NCBI RefSeq assembly: GCF_020520425.1
Contig: NC_079491.1
Span: forward strand, 28,201,449-28,265,448
Direction: 5' to 3'
Length of the DNA: 64,000 bases
DNA from: Spinacia oleracea
Taxonomy: Eukaryota > Streptophyta > Magnoliopsida > Caryophyllales > Amaranthaceae
The translations under genes were made by a program, and so were the position numbers. Shown here one piece after another: positions 34,673 to 45,841 of this stretch (the first letter of the stretch is position 1; the number at the start of each line of letters is the position of its first letter). A model generated the notes under the pieces. That model worked only from the letters and a program-made list of their open reading frames with translations. It searched no databases and was not told where the DNA came from.

Positions 34673-35353
34673 GAAGATTAGAGATTTGGTTGGCCAAACA
34701 AAAAAAATAATTGGCTTTTATTTTGAGCTTTTTAAGTGTTTATTACATGCTACTTGCAAAAATGGACAAATTGCATAATTTTTTAACTCCATGTCCTTTC
34801 TTAGGAGTTACATGAACCAATAAGTATTTATTCCAAAACCACTGAGTGATTAGTCAGGTCACTCGAGTGTACTTAACTACTTAAGTTACTCATGCATTGT
34901 GCACTAACTCATAGTCGTTTATGCCGATTTTTTTTTTTTCTTTTTCCGGTGTTCTATAGTGGCGTATATAAGGGTAAAATAGTTTTTTTCTTGATCAAAT
35001 AAGGGATATTTTTGCGAGAAATCATAAGTATAACTGTAATAAATAATGCATTTTAGTTTCACAAAACTTAATTATGCATTTATCGTGTCGGTTTAAACCT
35101 TTCTTACCCCTTAACGTGTAAAGGAGGGTAAAAGAAAGGTGAATAATCTGGTTGGTGTTACACAAAGAATTAGAAAAGTTTGACAAGAAATATAACTTAA
35201 AATTAAACAATATGATTTTTCCAAAATAACAGTTACAGGAAAAACAAATTTATGAACTAATACCTTTGTTGTTCATTCAAACTTCAAACCAAAAATAAAT
35301 TTACATTGATAAAGGTAACATCAACATATATGTCACATTTAAGTAATTATTCT
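34673..35353. other. Region between PPR start and the small gene's 3' end
   Basis: AT-rich. It contains the PPR promoter side and the downstream flank of the small gene (both on minus). No element ends or RNA genes recognised. Confidence 0.5.
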
Positions 35354-35761
35354 CTAATAATATCTTACCGATTTGCTAAACCTTTTCCAAGACTTAAAAT
35401 CTTTGTCATCACTTGTTGTACTAGGCTGTTGTTGTTCTTTGTGATGATGATCATCCTTATTCCCTTTCTCTTTCCCTTTCCATTTCTTGTTCCAAAAGAC
35501 AGGCCTAAGCAACTTCTTAACAATCTTATGCAAACCATAACCCGACGAACTTCGCTTCCCTTGTTCAACGGGGACTCGAACCAAGGGTGGTGCACCCACT
35601 CCTAGGTGTGCACGAAACATCGATGTCCCTGGCTCGGACAAACTCCTCCTTAACATGGCTTGGTTGAGTTGAATTTCTACTGAAAGACGCTCGTAATCAT
35701 CAAATAATGCGCTCTTTCGGTTGTCTGTAAAACTGTTAATAGCCACTTCTATTTCATCCAT
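35354..35761 (-). CDS. Small plant protein of unknown function (135 aa)
   Basis: A single open frame with a good ATG context; the upstream region has no competing start. The N-terminal half is acidic and helical (MDEIEVAINSFTDNRKSALF, then a leucine-rich LSVEIQLNQAMLRRSLSEPG segment). The middle has GYGLHKIVKKLLRPVFWNKK, a basic amphipathic stretch. The C-terminus is highly charged with Lys and His runs and ends KSWKRFSKSVRYY. No signal peptide or membrane helix. The RRSLSEPG phrase looks like a kinase or 14-3-3 type site, but that is only pattern matching. Composition and conserved-looking motifs suggest a real gene; I do not recognise the family. Confidence 0.65.
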   Translation of the reverse strand: MDEIEVAINSFTDNRKSALFDDYERLSVEIQLNQAMLRRSLSEPGTSMFRAHLGVGAPPLVRVPVEQGKRSSSGYGLHKIVKKLLRPVFWNKKWKGKEKGNKDDHHHKEQQQPSTTSDDKDFKSWKRFSKSVRYY

Positions 35762-36264
35762 TTTATTTGTTTCTTCATATGATGTTTTAGATCTTACAAA
35801 TGTACTAATAGTACTAGTACTAGTATAACTATAAGTCCTTCACTCTTGTCTTTTTGAGGTTTTTGTGGATTCTTTGGTTTACATTGGAAGCCAACTAACC
35901 TAGTAGAGTATGGCAGCCTCACAATATCCCAAAATTAAATATTCAAATTAAATGATTCTTCAATCAACTTTTTTTGTTTATTTATTCATTTTATATTCAT
36001 CTTAACCTTTTGCTCTTCATCTTCCATATAAATTCATACCAACCTTTTTCTCTTTTGTCTTCTCTATATTTAGCATCTATTTTTTATTTTTTTCAGAAAT
36101 GATAATTAGGGTTATTACTACCTCTATATTTAAACGAGTGTTTATACAGGGGATGTGCGCGTGACTTTTTTTTATTAATATTGTAATTTAAAAATCTTAT
36201 CATACGGAGTATGCAGTTTCTTATTAGATAAATTAAAGATTGTATAATTTTTGTTTCCAGCGCG
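35762..36264. other. Upstream flank of the small gene
   Basis: AT-rich, with an ACTAGTACTAGTATAACTATAAG stretch near 35812 that could include a TATA-like box for the minus-strand gene. No element found up to the fold-back repeat. Confidence 0.4.
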
Positions 36265-37187
36265 TCTTCTGTGAGACCAGTCACACCATCAACTTGATGG
36301 TGTGACGAGCGCGAAACCAATAGCGTATCTCCCTTAAAACTATAAAAAAAAGTAACAGATCTAAACTATAGAAGTAACATACCTAAACTAAAAAAGTACC
36401 TCCTCTAAAATTATATAAAAAAAAGTAACATGTCTAAACTATAGAAGTAACATACCTAAACTAAAAATGTACCTCCCCTAAAACTATTCCGTATAAAAAA
36501 AAAAAAGTAACATGTCTAAACTATAGAAGTAACATACCTAAACTAAAAAAGTACCTCATCTAAAATTATAAAAAAAAGTAACATGTCTAAACTATAGAAG
36601 GAATACATAAACTAAAAAGGTACCTCCCCTAAAACTAATTGGTATAAAAAAAAGTAACATGTCTAAACTATAGAAGTAACATACCTAAACTAAAAAAAGT
36701 ACCTCATCTCAAATTATAAAAAAAAGTAACATGTCTAAACTATAGAAGTAACATACCTAAACTAAAAAAAATACCTCCTCTAAAATTATTAAAAAAAAAG
36801 TAACATGTCTAAACTATAGAAGTAACATACTTAAACTAAGAAGGTATCTCCCCTAAAACTATTCCGTAAAAAGTAATATGTATAAACTATAGAAGTAACA
36901 TACCTAAACTAAAAAAAGTACTTCCTCTAAAATTATAAAAAAAGTAACATGTCTAAACTATAGAAGTAACATACCTAAACTAAGAAGGTATCTCCCCTAA
37001 AACTACCCCGTATAAAAAAAGTAACATGTATAAACTATAGAAGTAACATACCTAAATTAAAAAAAGTACCTTCTCTAAAATTATAAAAAAAAGTAACATG
37101 TCTAAACTATAGAAGTAACATACCTAAATTCGCAAGTGTGAACTGGTCTCACCATCAGTTGATGGTGAGGACAGTCTCATATAAGAA
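36265..37187. mobile_element. Fold-back element with internal minisatellite
   Basis: The ends are inverted copies, TGTGAGACCAGTCACACCAT (36270) and, on the complement, TATGAGACTGTCCTCACCAT (right end). Each end also contains its own hairpin, CACCATCAACTTGATGGTG. Between them are eleven units of about 65-80 bp, starting GTAACATGTCTAAACTATAG. Exact limits and a target duplication are uncertain. No protein is encoded. It looks like a MITE or Mutator-like fold-back whose interior expanded. Confidence 0.75.
36352..37130 (+). repeat. ~75 bp minisatellite, 11 units
   Basis: Each unit reads approximately GTAACATGTCTAAACTATAG, AAGTAACATACCTAAACTAA, then a variable A-rich part and ACCTCCYCTAAAA. Units begin near 36352, 36422, 36506, 36573, 36645, 36725, 36799, 36875, 36942, 37020 and 37092. 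Two alternating forms differ by CCGTAT near the A run, hinting at a two-unit higher-order period. Confidence 0.85.
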
Positions 37188-37819
37188 TTTGGGTTTTGTT
37201 TCAAATAATTTTTTTCTAGAAAGAGATGAATTATAAAAAACATCATTTAAATAAATTTAACACGTTAGTAAGGGTCTGTACATTTCGTTCGACGTATTTT
37301 GACTTTTTGAGACAAAATAATTTCAAATAAGTTAAGTTAAGATAAGATAAGATAAGTTTAGGGGAAAAAAAAGGTTTTTTTCACACACAAATGAGTTTTT
37401 TTCCAAACAATAAGTTTTTTCATATACAATAAATTCAGATAAGATAAAATAAGTTTAGATAATATAATTCAGACAAAATAAATCGAATAGAACGGAGCAT
37501 AGATATGTATTTCATAGAGGAACACCTGAAAAATCAAAGAACTCAAGAGCTCCTTCATAGAATAGAGATCAATCAGGTCTTGATCTATTGGTTAAAATTG
37601 AGGTTATTCTATGTACCACAATCTACATGACATATATACAATAGCCCTCTCCCTCCCCCGTTTATAATTTGCATTGCCCTTGTGGCTTATTTAACACCCA
37701 AAAAAAACCCCTTGTAAAGTTATGATTGCAAACCCTTACCTTCAATACATAGTACTCCGGCACGTAGTTTTAGGAGTTGAATTTATTAAAGTAGTGGAGT
37801 ATTGAGCTAGTTAGTACGG
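37188..37819. other. Spacer with GATAA repeats
   Basis: AT-rich sequence with a short AAGATAAGATAAGATAAGTT run near 37335 and a second ATAAGATAA-like run near 37438. No gene recognised. Confidence 0.5.
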
Positions 37820-37828
37820 AATATTATT

Positions 37829-39238
37829 CGGATTTTTCATGAAATACCCCCGAGTTTTGGCGGAATTCACCAAATGCCCCTCGACTTTCAAAAATACATA
37901 AATTACCCCTGTTATAAAACATAATACACCAAATACCCTTATTTCAAAACTTAATACAACAAATATCTTTAATGACGTCATCAAACCTATAATCGACCAA
38001 TTAACGTCTAATTAACCAATCTAATCCCTAATTAACACCCTAATCAACCCACCCATTAACAAACCTAACTAACCCACCCATTAACCCACTAACCCACCCA
38101 TTTTTTTTCTTTTCTCTCTCTCCTTCCTCCTTCCTCCTTCCATCAGCTCACCAAGCAAACACCACTTCCATTGAAGCCAAACCAAGCAAAAAAAAAAAAA
38201 ATCAAAGCAGTTGAACAAATTCGAAGAAATTTGAAGAGAATCAACGAAAATTGAAGAACGAAGAACTTCAAAGAAAGTGAGCCAAAACTCAGCCACTCAT
38301 CCTCCCTCTTCCCCTGCTTTCGTCGCTCTTCTCCTCTACTCCTCAAACAGCGTTGCTCCCCACCTTGCAGTTCCCTCCTCTCTCCCGTCCGTCTTCTTGT
38401 GCCTCCTCGTTGCACCACCACCAGCCAACACCACTTCCTCCACCACCAACTTCGATTTCTCTCTCCTCAAATCACCACCACCTTCTTCCCCACCTCTCCT
38501 GCCTCCGCCTATGCATAGGGTTACGACTTCTTCGGCTGATTCTTCTTCTATCGGGGGAATCAGCGCAGCGACGGTGGACGCTAGGGAATTTCGCCCAAAA
38601 AATTGATTGATTTTGCTTCTATTCGATTCTAGTATTTGATTTTCTTCTATGCGATTTTCGGATCTTAATTTGCATTCGTGGAGAGCTGGTTGTTAATGGA
38701 GTTGCTGAGGGAGATGTCGGAGTTGTTGATGGCTATGTCGGAGTTGTTGAGGGAGATGTCAGAGTTGTTGATGGCTATGTCGGAGTTGTTGATGGAGATG
38801 TCGGAGTTGCCGAGGGAGATGAGGTTGATGGAGTTGGACTTGTCGCAACAAAAGGAGGGAAAATGAGTTGGTGGTGATGTTGCCGGCCTGCTTCTACCGT
38901 CGCTGTTAATGTTGTTAGTGTTGCTTGGCGGCGATGGTGGCGGCTGGCAAGTCAACAATCTTGGTGGAGATGGAGATCCATGGAAGAAACATGAAGAAAA
39001 AGGGGGGAGAGAGAAGAGAAAAAAGAAAAAGAAAAAAAAAGGGTTAATTAGGAGTTTAGTGGATTAATTGGTAAAACATGGGTTAATGGGTGAGTTAAAT
39101 TGGTTAATTAGGGTTGATGACGTCATAAGGGTATTTGGTGTATTATGTTTTGAAACAGGGGTAATTTATGTATTTCTGAAAGTCGAGGGGCATTTGGTGA
39201 ATTCCGCCAAAACTCGGGGGTATTTCATGAAAAATCCG
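37829..39238. mobile_element. Mutator-like element (non-autonomous), 1.4 kb
   Basis: A perfect 9-bp duplication AATATTATT flanks it (37820-37828 and 39239-39247), diagnostic for Mutator. Long terminal inverted repeats of about 130 bp start CGGATTTTTCATGAAATACC, contain GAGTTTTGGCGGAATTCACC, and run to TGACGTCAT. No MURA transposase is present. The interior carries a CT-rich, exon-like Ser/Pro-coding stretch (38277-38606) and a 21-bp repeat array (38696-38830), so it may be a Pack-MULE carrying a host fragment. Confidence 0.93.
38678..38866 (+). CDS. Heptad-repeat small frame inside the Mutator-like element
   Basis: A 62-residue frame with six tandem copies of a 7-residue unit, MSELLRE, MSELLMA and variants, coded by a 21-bp DNA repeat. 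With Leu at two positions and charged residues at others it would form an amphipathic helix or coiled coil. The frame is open only as long as the repeat. It could be a chance product of minisatellite growth, or part of a captured gene. I give it low weight as a real protein. Confidence 0.25.
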   Translation: MESWLLMELLREMSELLMAMSELLREMSELLMAMSELLMEMSELPREMRLMELDLSQQKEGK

Positions 39239-39247
39239 AATATTATT

Positions 39248-39792
39248 TAGTGTGTTTTTTTTTCTTTTTTAATAGTGAGTGAATTATTTATTGCAATGAA
39301 AAAAAATGTGAGTAAATGTGGCGATTACAAAGGGGAGAAAAATATTACGGAGTAATATAATTGAAAGTGGGGTGCATAGCATACTAAAAATAAAGAGTGT
39401 ATCTTTTAATAAGCAAAAGTTCTTGCATGCACAAGGTGTACAATAAATTTATTGTACACCAACATAACTTTTACACAGTTTTCTCTAACTTTAACCCACT
39501 TTTCTCTAACTTTTATATTATTAAAAAAAGTTGATAGATAAACATCTTAAAGTGTTAAATGATTAATTTTATACGGAGTACATATTAGTGATTTTGAAGA
39601 AATATTTTTTTATTAAAACGAAAAAAAATTATCACTAAAAAATAGACAACTTTTACATATATAAGGTTAACTTTAAGCATTTAACGTCAACTTTAAATTC
39701 GGTGTACAATATTTATCGTAAACCCCATGTAAATAAGAATATGTGTTTAACAAATTAATGCCGAATAATTAAAACGTATGTTTGAGAGTATA
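39248..39792. other. AT-rich spacer with a palindromic GTGTACAAT pair
   Basis: GGTGTACAATAAATTTATTGTACACC at 39434-39459 is a perfect hairpin, and a related GGTGTACAATATTTATCGTA occurs near 39703. These may be the ends of a small unrecognised MITE (about 39420-39740). No gene. Confidence 0.4.
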
Positions 39793-40049
39793 CTTCCTCT
39801 GTTCTTATTTACATGACACAATTGAGTTTCAGACACTATTCACACAAGTTCCTTTGACTTTCTTTTGTGGTTTGTACTTAAGAAAAGACATAGTCGTGTG
39901 GGATCTTGTTGGATTCGTCTCGGTAAATATTTAAAAAATATCAAATTTTTATAATTTTTTCTTTTTCATAATTGGAGATATTAAGGTTTGAAATCGCGCA
40001 TTGACAAACGTGCCTAAATAATTGTGTCATTTAAAAAAAATAGAGGAAG
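39793..40049. mobile_element. Stowaway-like MITE (257 bp)
   Basis: Inverted ends CTTCCTCTGTTCTTATTTAC and, on the complement, CTTCCTCTATTTTTTTTAAA, both followed by ATGACACAATT. A TA target duplication flanks it (39791-39792, 40050-40051). Size, TA target and TIR style fit Stowaway/Tc1-mariner MITEs. Confidence 0.8.
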
Positions 40050-40813
40050 TATATCGCAATGGGAGTGTCGGACCAATTTTGTCTTACTTTAGTACTCCTG
40101 GCATCTAGGGTATAGATTTCTAACTTCTAAGTTCTAAGGTATCAAATCTAAAAGACCATTAGTATCAATAAACATATGCCGTACTTCTTTCTTTAATAAA
40201 CATAAATGATATCATTTAATCAACAATTATGTTAAATTTTATACTTTATTAATTCTTCTAAGAAACTTAACTAGCACTAAAGCAAATTAAAGAAGAACCA
40301 AGCAAATTAGCAGAGTGAGTTTTGGAATTTCGATCTGGGTATTCTGCAACTAAGATACTGCTAGCTGCTAGTTAGAACTTATACCATGTTCTGTGCACCT
40401 AAAAAAAAGTATTATTTACTAAAATAATTTCAACAAAAACAAGTTTAATTTAGTAAAAGTAAGCTAAATTAAGTAAAAATAAATATAAAACAATATAATC
40501 CTGTAACATTATTGAACAAATAGAATCGCGAATCAGTAAAAATAATTTAAGTTCAGCAAAAATGATTTCAAATTATTCATTAAAAATATTTTAAATTTAG
40601 CAAAATTAAAGTGAAGAGAACAAGATTTTACGTACTAAAGCTCAATTTTGTTCACCTTACTTCCACTTATTTCAGAAAACATAAGAGTTACCCAAGTACA
40701 ATTTATAACTAAATTACAATAAGTTTTGTAAATTCAGATATGTACAGAAGAAAAGTTCGAAAAAATAAATGAAAATCATGTGAATATAACGCACCCTAAG
40801 GGTACTACAAATC
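40050..40813. other. AT-rich intergenic sequence
   Basis: Contains repeated AAATTTAGTAAAA-like words (40400-40620) but no gene, RNA or complete element. Confidence 0.5.
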
Positions 40814-41058
40814 TGTTGGAACTTATACTTTAGTATAAGTTGTTAGTTTGTTTCATTAGTTTAGGAAGTTTGTTACTAGAAAACTAACTTGTACATATGT
40901 TAGTATAAATACCTAAGCTTGTATTATTCTCAAAAATAACACAATCAATACAATGTAGTCTTTAGTTTTCTCTCTCAAAGCTCACGAGCTACCAAGCTCT
41001 AACAATGGCTTCCATGCTTTCTTCTTCCTTTCTTCTTCCTATTTCCTCAATTCTAACA
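40814..41058 (+). repeat. 5' LTR of the short element
   Basis: Carries a TATA-like TATAAATACC at 40902 and a CT-rich leader. The ATG-led frame starting MASMLSS inside it is noncoding in my judgement. Confidence 0.9.
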
Positions 41059-41070
41059 TGGTATCAGAGC
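41059..41070 (+). other. Primer-binding site (initiator-Met tRNA)
   Basis: TGGTATCAGAGC, the standard plant copia primer site, with no spacer after the LTR. Confidence 0.93.
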
Positions 41071-42254
41071 GGGAACGATCCCGGCTCTTCAATTCCGCAT
41101 AATATTTTCGTTCAAATCAACTCATCAATTTCTTTTTCCCCAAAAATTTTCTGCTCCGAAATTTTGCTCGAATTGGGTCTTAATTCGACGAATTAGGGCT
41201 TTAATTCGCCCTAATATCTTCTAAAATCGCTCACAAATCTTCTTTAGAACCTTGAATCAAACAATTTTATGATTCTTGAGTTTTCCCCAAATTTTAGGGT
41301 TCTAGAATCTTACTACTGGAATTAATCGCAAGCGTTTCGTCAATTATTCCTCGCCGGCGATAACCAGAGGAAGATGAATAGTTACTGCCGCCTCCACTGC
41401 CACCCGTAACACCGTTTTTTCACAATCAAAGGCGCGAAATCATCATCAAGATCTTCGCTGCCATTGAGGAAACTCTTGGAGAATTCAAGGTAGTGGATTA
41501 CGATTCTTGAGTTCGTACGTTGTTTGGAGCGTTCTTGGTTTGATTTCTTGATCTCCTTGCTTACCTTCTTTAATTGCGAGTTGAATAAAGTTTCACATTA
41601 TTTGAGTGATTCTCTGTTTAATTGGTTGATTTCTTGGCTTCTACTGCTTCCCCTGCCAATGATGTTGCTTAGTTTTGTCCTTCACCTGAAAACTCTCTCT
41701 CTCCTCAACCAAACTCCCAAAGAAAACCAACTTCAATTTCATCTCCCAAAACTGGGTTTCTAAACCTTCTGCAAATTAATTGATATGTTTTGTTAGTCCG
41801 GGTAACATATGCTTGAGTTGAGGTTTAAGAAATGTCAACTGCATCAGTTTATTTCCAATTGGTTTTGAATGTTCATTGGCTTCCAATTGGATGTTGTTCT
41901 TAGATGTTATTGTAGTTTGAAGTTCTGGTTCATGTCCGATTTGGGTAGTTCGTGACTGGACATTGAATTGAAGTGTGAGTGTATTGTTGGATGATGGTGG
42001 AGTATTGGTTTTAGGGATAGCAGAAGTAGAAGTTCATGCTGGAGAATTCAAAGAAGCGTTTATTGTAGCTAGTACTTTCATTGGAGGATTCTTTGTGACT
42101 TATGTCAAATTGTCCTCCAAGATGAAATCATACGAGTATGGGTGTTGTATGTGATTTGAAATGGTGGTTCTTATGTCAGTCCTGCAGATAACAGAGGTGG
42201 TTGTTGAATGTTGGCTTGATTTATTGCCAATAACATTGAATTTTTTTTTGGTGT

Positions 42255-42530
42255 TGAAGTTTGTTTGTGACCCAACAAAGGTTGAGGTTTTTTTTTGTGA
42301 TGACCCAACAGAGGTTGAGGTTCATTTTGTGACCCATAGAGGTCCTTTCTCATTGATCCGTAAAGATCAATTTCATGATCCATTGTGATCTTTCTTTTGA
42401 TGAGACCCATTGTGGCTCATTCTATCCGACCCATAGAGGTCATTTTCAGACCCATAGTGGTCCTCTTTCCGACCCATAGTGGTCAGTTTTCGACCCAAAA
42501 TGGTCAATTCTCAAAAGACCCAAAGGGTCA
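42255..42530 (+). repeat. GACCCATAGWGGTC dispersed repeats
   Basis: Eight or more copies of a 14-bp near-palindrome, such as GACCCATAGTGGTC or GACCCATAGAGGTC, spaced about 20-30 bp, lie in the 3' half of the internal region of the short LTR element. Drifted copies include CCCAACAGAGGTTGAGGTT. Confidence 0.75.
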
Positions 42531-43003
42531 AATTCTCAAATTTTTCTTTTTTGATCAATTTCTATCTTCAGCTTTCATTTTCATAGCTGAATTTCTCACT
42601 CTTTTCCTCTCAAACACATTATCCTTCATTCTTCACATTGGAGTTATGGTGTATGTGTGTGAGATTGGTTGATGATCAATGGTGTATTTTGGACAACAGG
42701 AAGCTGATTCATGGTGGATGGTTGAACCACATTATTCTGATTGGTAGTTCCATTTGTATGGAGTATTATGGTGGTGTTCTCATCAGTCAAGTTGTTGGTC
42801 ATGGTAAGGAAACAACCATGGATTCACATGCCAATTTTCAGATGCTAAGTGTTGAAGAAACACAAAGGTTAGCAGTGTTCAACAATCCAGATACCTCCAG
42901 ATGTTGTGGCTGCAGTTCTCATCACCAAGAGGAGCAACAACTGCTTCATTTCAAGATTTCAAACTGAAAATGTTTAACACCATTTTCAGTTTGAGGGGGG
43001 GGG

Positions 43004-43248
43004 TGTTGGAACTTATACTTTAGTATAAGTTGTTAGTTTGTTTCATTAGTTTAGGAAGTTTGTTACTAGAAAACTAACTTGTACATATGTTAGTATAAAT
43101 ACCTAAGCTTGTATTATTCTCAAAAATAACACAATCAATACAATGTAGTCTTTAGTTTTCTCTCTCAAAGCTCACGACCTACCAAGCTCTAACAATGGCT
43201 TCCATGCTTTCTTCTTCCTTTCTTCTTCCTATTTCCTTAATTCTAACA
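43004..43248 (+). repeat. 3' LTR of the short element
   Basis: Differs from the 5' LTR by CACGACCTACC for CACGAGCTACC and one C to T near its end. Confidence 0.9.
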
Positions 43249-44140
43249 ATCTATTAATTATTTTAGTCGATAAGATTTTGGTCCTTGAAGATGAGTTATT
43301 TTGTTGCACTAATACGGAAATGTTGAAACTTTGCAACACTACCATTTTGTTGCATGTAACATAGCAAAGTCAATACAAAGTTCATAGTTCACCAAAATAG
43401 CGGACATGCGTTAGGACAAAATGGTATGCATTGAATAGGTCAAATTCAAATACAATGGTTTGAAGTTTCCCAAAAATATTTCGATGTCCAACAATGCATT
43501 CCATTGAACTAAAATTTCCTCAAAATATTTCTAGTTCAAATTCAATTGATTTGAAACTTCCCTGAAATATTTCTAGTTCTAAAATATTCACAACAAGTTA
43601 AAAACCCCGAAAATATCATTCCACATACAAAATTCCAAATAACATCGGGTTGAAATCCCCAAAAATATTCCAAAAAGCAATGAATACGTTGAAATTCCTC
43701 CAAAATACTTCTAGTTCAAATACAAATATCCAAAGGTTGAACCCAAAATAAAAGTCAAGTTACAAGTACAAAACCCAAAAAATGAGTTTTAGCAGACCGA
43801 TACTAAGAGTATGTCTAGGTCTCATTCCATTTCCATGCATGTGTTAATAGTATGTGTTGGGTATGTTCAAGTCCTAAAGAATCCGCATGTGTTCCTAAGA
43901 TCCGAGAGGCTCTTTGGGTTTATCATCAACCGCTACTTCAATTTTTTTTTCCCACGGCTTCAACCAGGCCAGTGTTGCAATTTTCGAGCTACATGCCAGA
44001 AATGAAAACATCGAGGCTCGCCTGAAAGTACTCGAGAAGATTCCAAGGGTTCACTTTAACCCTACGAAATACATTGTTTCTATTCCCCCAAAATGATATC
44101 TGCGGGGCATGGGAAAGTGATGATGAGGACGTATATACCC
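43249..44140. other. Unassigned region with degenerate ~55 bp repeats
   Basis: From 43450 to 43720 the phrase TTTGAAACTTCCCTGAAATA or CCTCAAAATATTTCTAGTTC recurs in a loose tandem. After it, 43810-44100 has coding-like composition (an open stretch including HARNENIEARLKVLEKIPRV in the plus direction) but no start, end or family I can name. Confidence 0.4.
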
Positions 44141-45245
44141 AGCGGCAGTTCCAGAAAAAAATTATCACCTGGACCAAACAAAAGATAACAAGAAATTTAA
44201 CTAGTACGGAAAGAACATATAACTTTACATTCGAAAATAATTATTGTGTCTTGACAAAAATATAGCTACATGTTCTCAAAAAACATTATTTGATAAAATA
44301 AATAAATAAAGTATTCTTTTCAACTAAATTGAACTCTCCTTGGTTTCATAGAATTAAAATCTGTTGTGATGGATTCAACCGTAAACTTTTCAGCAATTTC
44401 TTTTTCTATATACACAACCAAGTAGTTTGAAACAAAGTCGTCTTCCATCTTATTCCGCAAACTAGTCTTGACAATTTTCATTGCTGAAAAAGCTCTCTCA
44501 GTAGTTGTTGTACTAACTGGAAGTGTTAAAATAAGTCTAATCAATCTGTCAACTAAATGATAGACATCTGACTTCCCAGTTTCGGCCGAACTTCGACATA
44601 GATCTGCTATAGTGCACAAATTCTTCATCTCTGGATGTTTAGGAGTATCACAATAAAATAACTCAAGTTGATACTTCAAATGAAATTTTTCATGATCTGA
44701 AAAGTCACCGGGATAGTATTTCTCTGCAAGACGACAAATTTTTTCCACATTGAAGTGCTTATAACCATCAATAGGATTCAAAGTTGTACTTAAAATAAGC
44801 AGCTCCGTTGTTTGCTCACTAAAACGACTATTGAGTTCCTGCAATTGTTGATCCATGGTAGCTGTAAATACATCCACTCTATAGTGATGCTCCACCGATT
44901 TTACATCTTTGTTACGCCGAGAACGAATAAAATCGGAATAAGGAACTTGCAAATCAGGGACTATGATGGCATGTTTGTTGCAGAATAAGAGTACTTTCTG
45001 TAAAAAAAATTCCCACCCATCATCTCTTAACTTCTGAATTAAAGATTCTGTGCTCGCAACTAAATCCATAGCATTTAAAAGGTCTATTTATTTATGTTGC
45101 AAAGCTCGACAAAGTGCATCTGTATATCCCATAAGTTCCTGCATCACGTGTAAAATGAATATAAAATCAAAAGCCAATAACTTTTTAAGAGCATAAGTGG
45201 CATCTCCGCGTTGAGAATAAGTGGCTTGATGATCGGTAGCAATTT
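44141..45245 (-). mobile_element. hAT element, 3' part, truncated
   Basis: The left end CAGCGGCAGTTCCAG at 44141 fits hAT terminal repeats (CAGNGGCGGAGCCAG type). The C-terminus of a transposase on the minus strand follows. The other end is lost: a gypsy-type LTR begins at 45246. Confidence 0.65.
44320..45245 (-). pseudogene. hAT transposase C-terminal part (zf-MYM1/TTF type)
   Basis: The longest open piece (44320-45069) ends with the hAT dimerisation region: LIRLILTLPVSTTTTERAFS then AMKIVKTSLRNKM. The upstream piece (45070-45245) continues in frame (DATYALKKLLAFDFIFILHV, MGYTDALCRALQHK), after one TAA stop near 45090. This matches the transposase-derived TTF-type/MYM zinc-finger protein 1 family of plants. 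The N-terminal zinc finger and most of the catalytic region are missing, so it is inactive. Confidence 0.85.
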
Positions 45246-45841
45246 TGTAATACCCCGAAATTTTTAAACTAGATTTATTAAAATTAAAAATATTTATTGG
45301 CTTAATTTTGTTTTAAATAAATTACGAATAATCAAATTTCGTTTTTTTAAACGTTTTTACGATTTATTTTAAACGATAAATTTATAAACGAAAATTTATT
45401 TAATTTTCGTTTACGATATTTTACAGAGAATTATTTTAGCTAAACTTTTCTATTTTTAGTAGTTTCCAAAAATAGCAACAAATTCCAGAAATTTTGACTT
45501 AACCTTGTGAAATTACCAAATTGCCCTTAGAAGAGCCAAAATCTCCTTTTGTCTTTTTTTCTGCATGCTCTACACGTACAAAGGAGTGAAGAATTTTTCT
45601 TCCTTCCTCCTCTTCCCTAATAATCAGTCTCCATTCATAAGCCAAGTTCAAATCTACTTCTTTCCCCTCTTCCTTTACAAATTCAAGATTTGAGTCCAAT
45701 TTCAGAAATCAAAATCAAAACCAGTTTCACTCCCCTTGTTTCTGTGATTCGGACCACCACCAACTGCCACCACCTCAACCACCACGCCCCCCCCCCCCCC
45801 ACCGTCTACCTCCGTTCAACACCGCAATCACCACCGCACAC
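45246..45841 (+). repeat. Truncated gypsy (chromovirus-like) LTR
   Basis: TGTAATACCCCGAAATTTTT at 45246 is a typical start of plant Tekay-type gypsy LTRs. AT-rich sequence and a leader-like CT/Pro-rich stretch, with a run of about 14 C near 45787, follow. The LTR is cut at 45841 by Tat element E2. No domain is seen; assignment rests on the start motif only. Confidence 0.5.

Larger units (their letters stand above)
40814..43248 (+). mobile_element. Short LTR retrotransposon without proteins (2.4 kb)
   Basis: 245-bp LTRs (40814-41058 and 43004-43248) start TGTTGGAACTTATACTTTAG and end ATTCTAACA, with only two differences between them. The primer-binding site TGGTATCAGAGC (41059-41070) directly follows the first LTR and matches the initiator-Met tRNA site used by copia elements. 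A purine tract GAGGGGGGGGG ends at 43003. The internal 1.9 kb has no gag or pol; a derivative that moves with another element's proteins is likely. The target duplication is imperfect (AAATC left, ATC right). Confidence 0.88.

Noticed and set aside
38277-38606. Ser/Pro-rich 109-residue frame in the Mutator-like element
   Set aside because: No recognisable domain; likely CT-rich leader or captured noncoding DNA, mentioned under the element only.
41005-41196. ATG frame MASMLSSSF in and after a short LTR
   Set aside because: Starts in an LTR and crosses the primer-binding site; the 3' LTR gives a different continuation.
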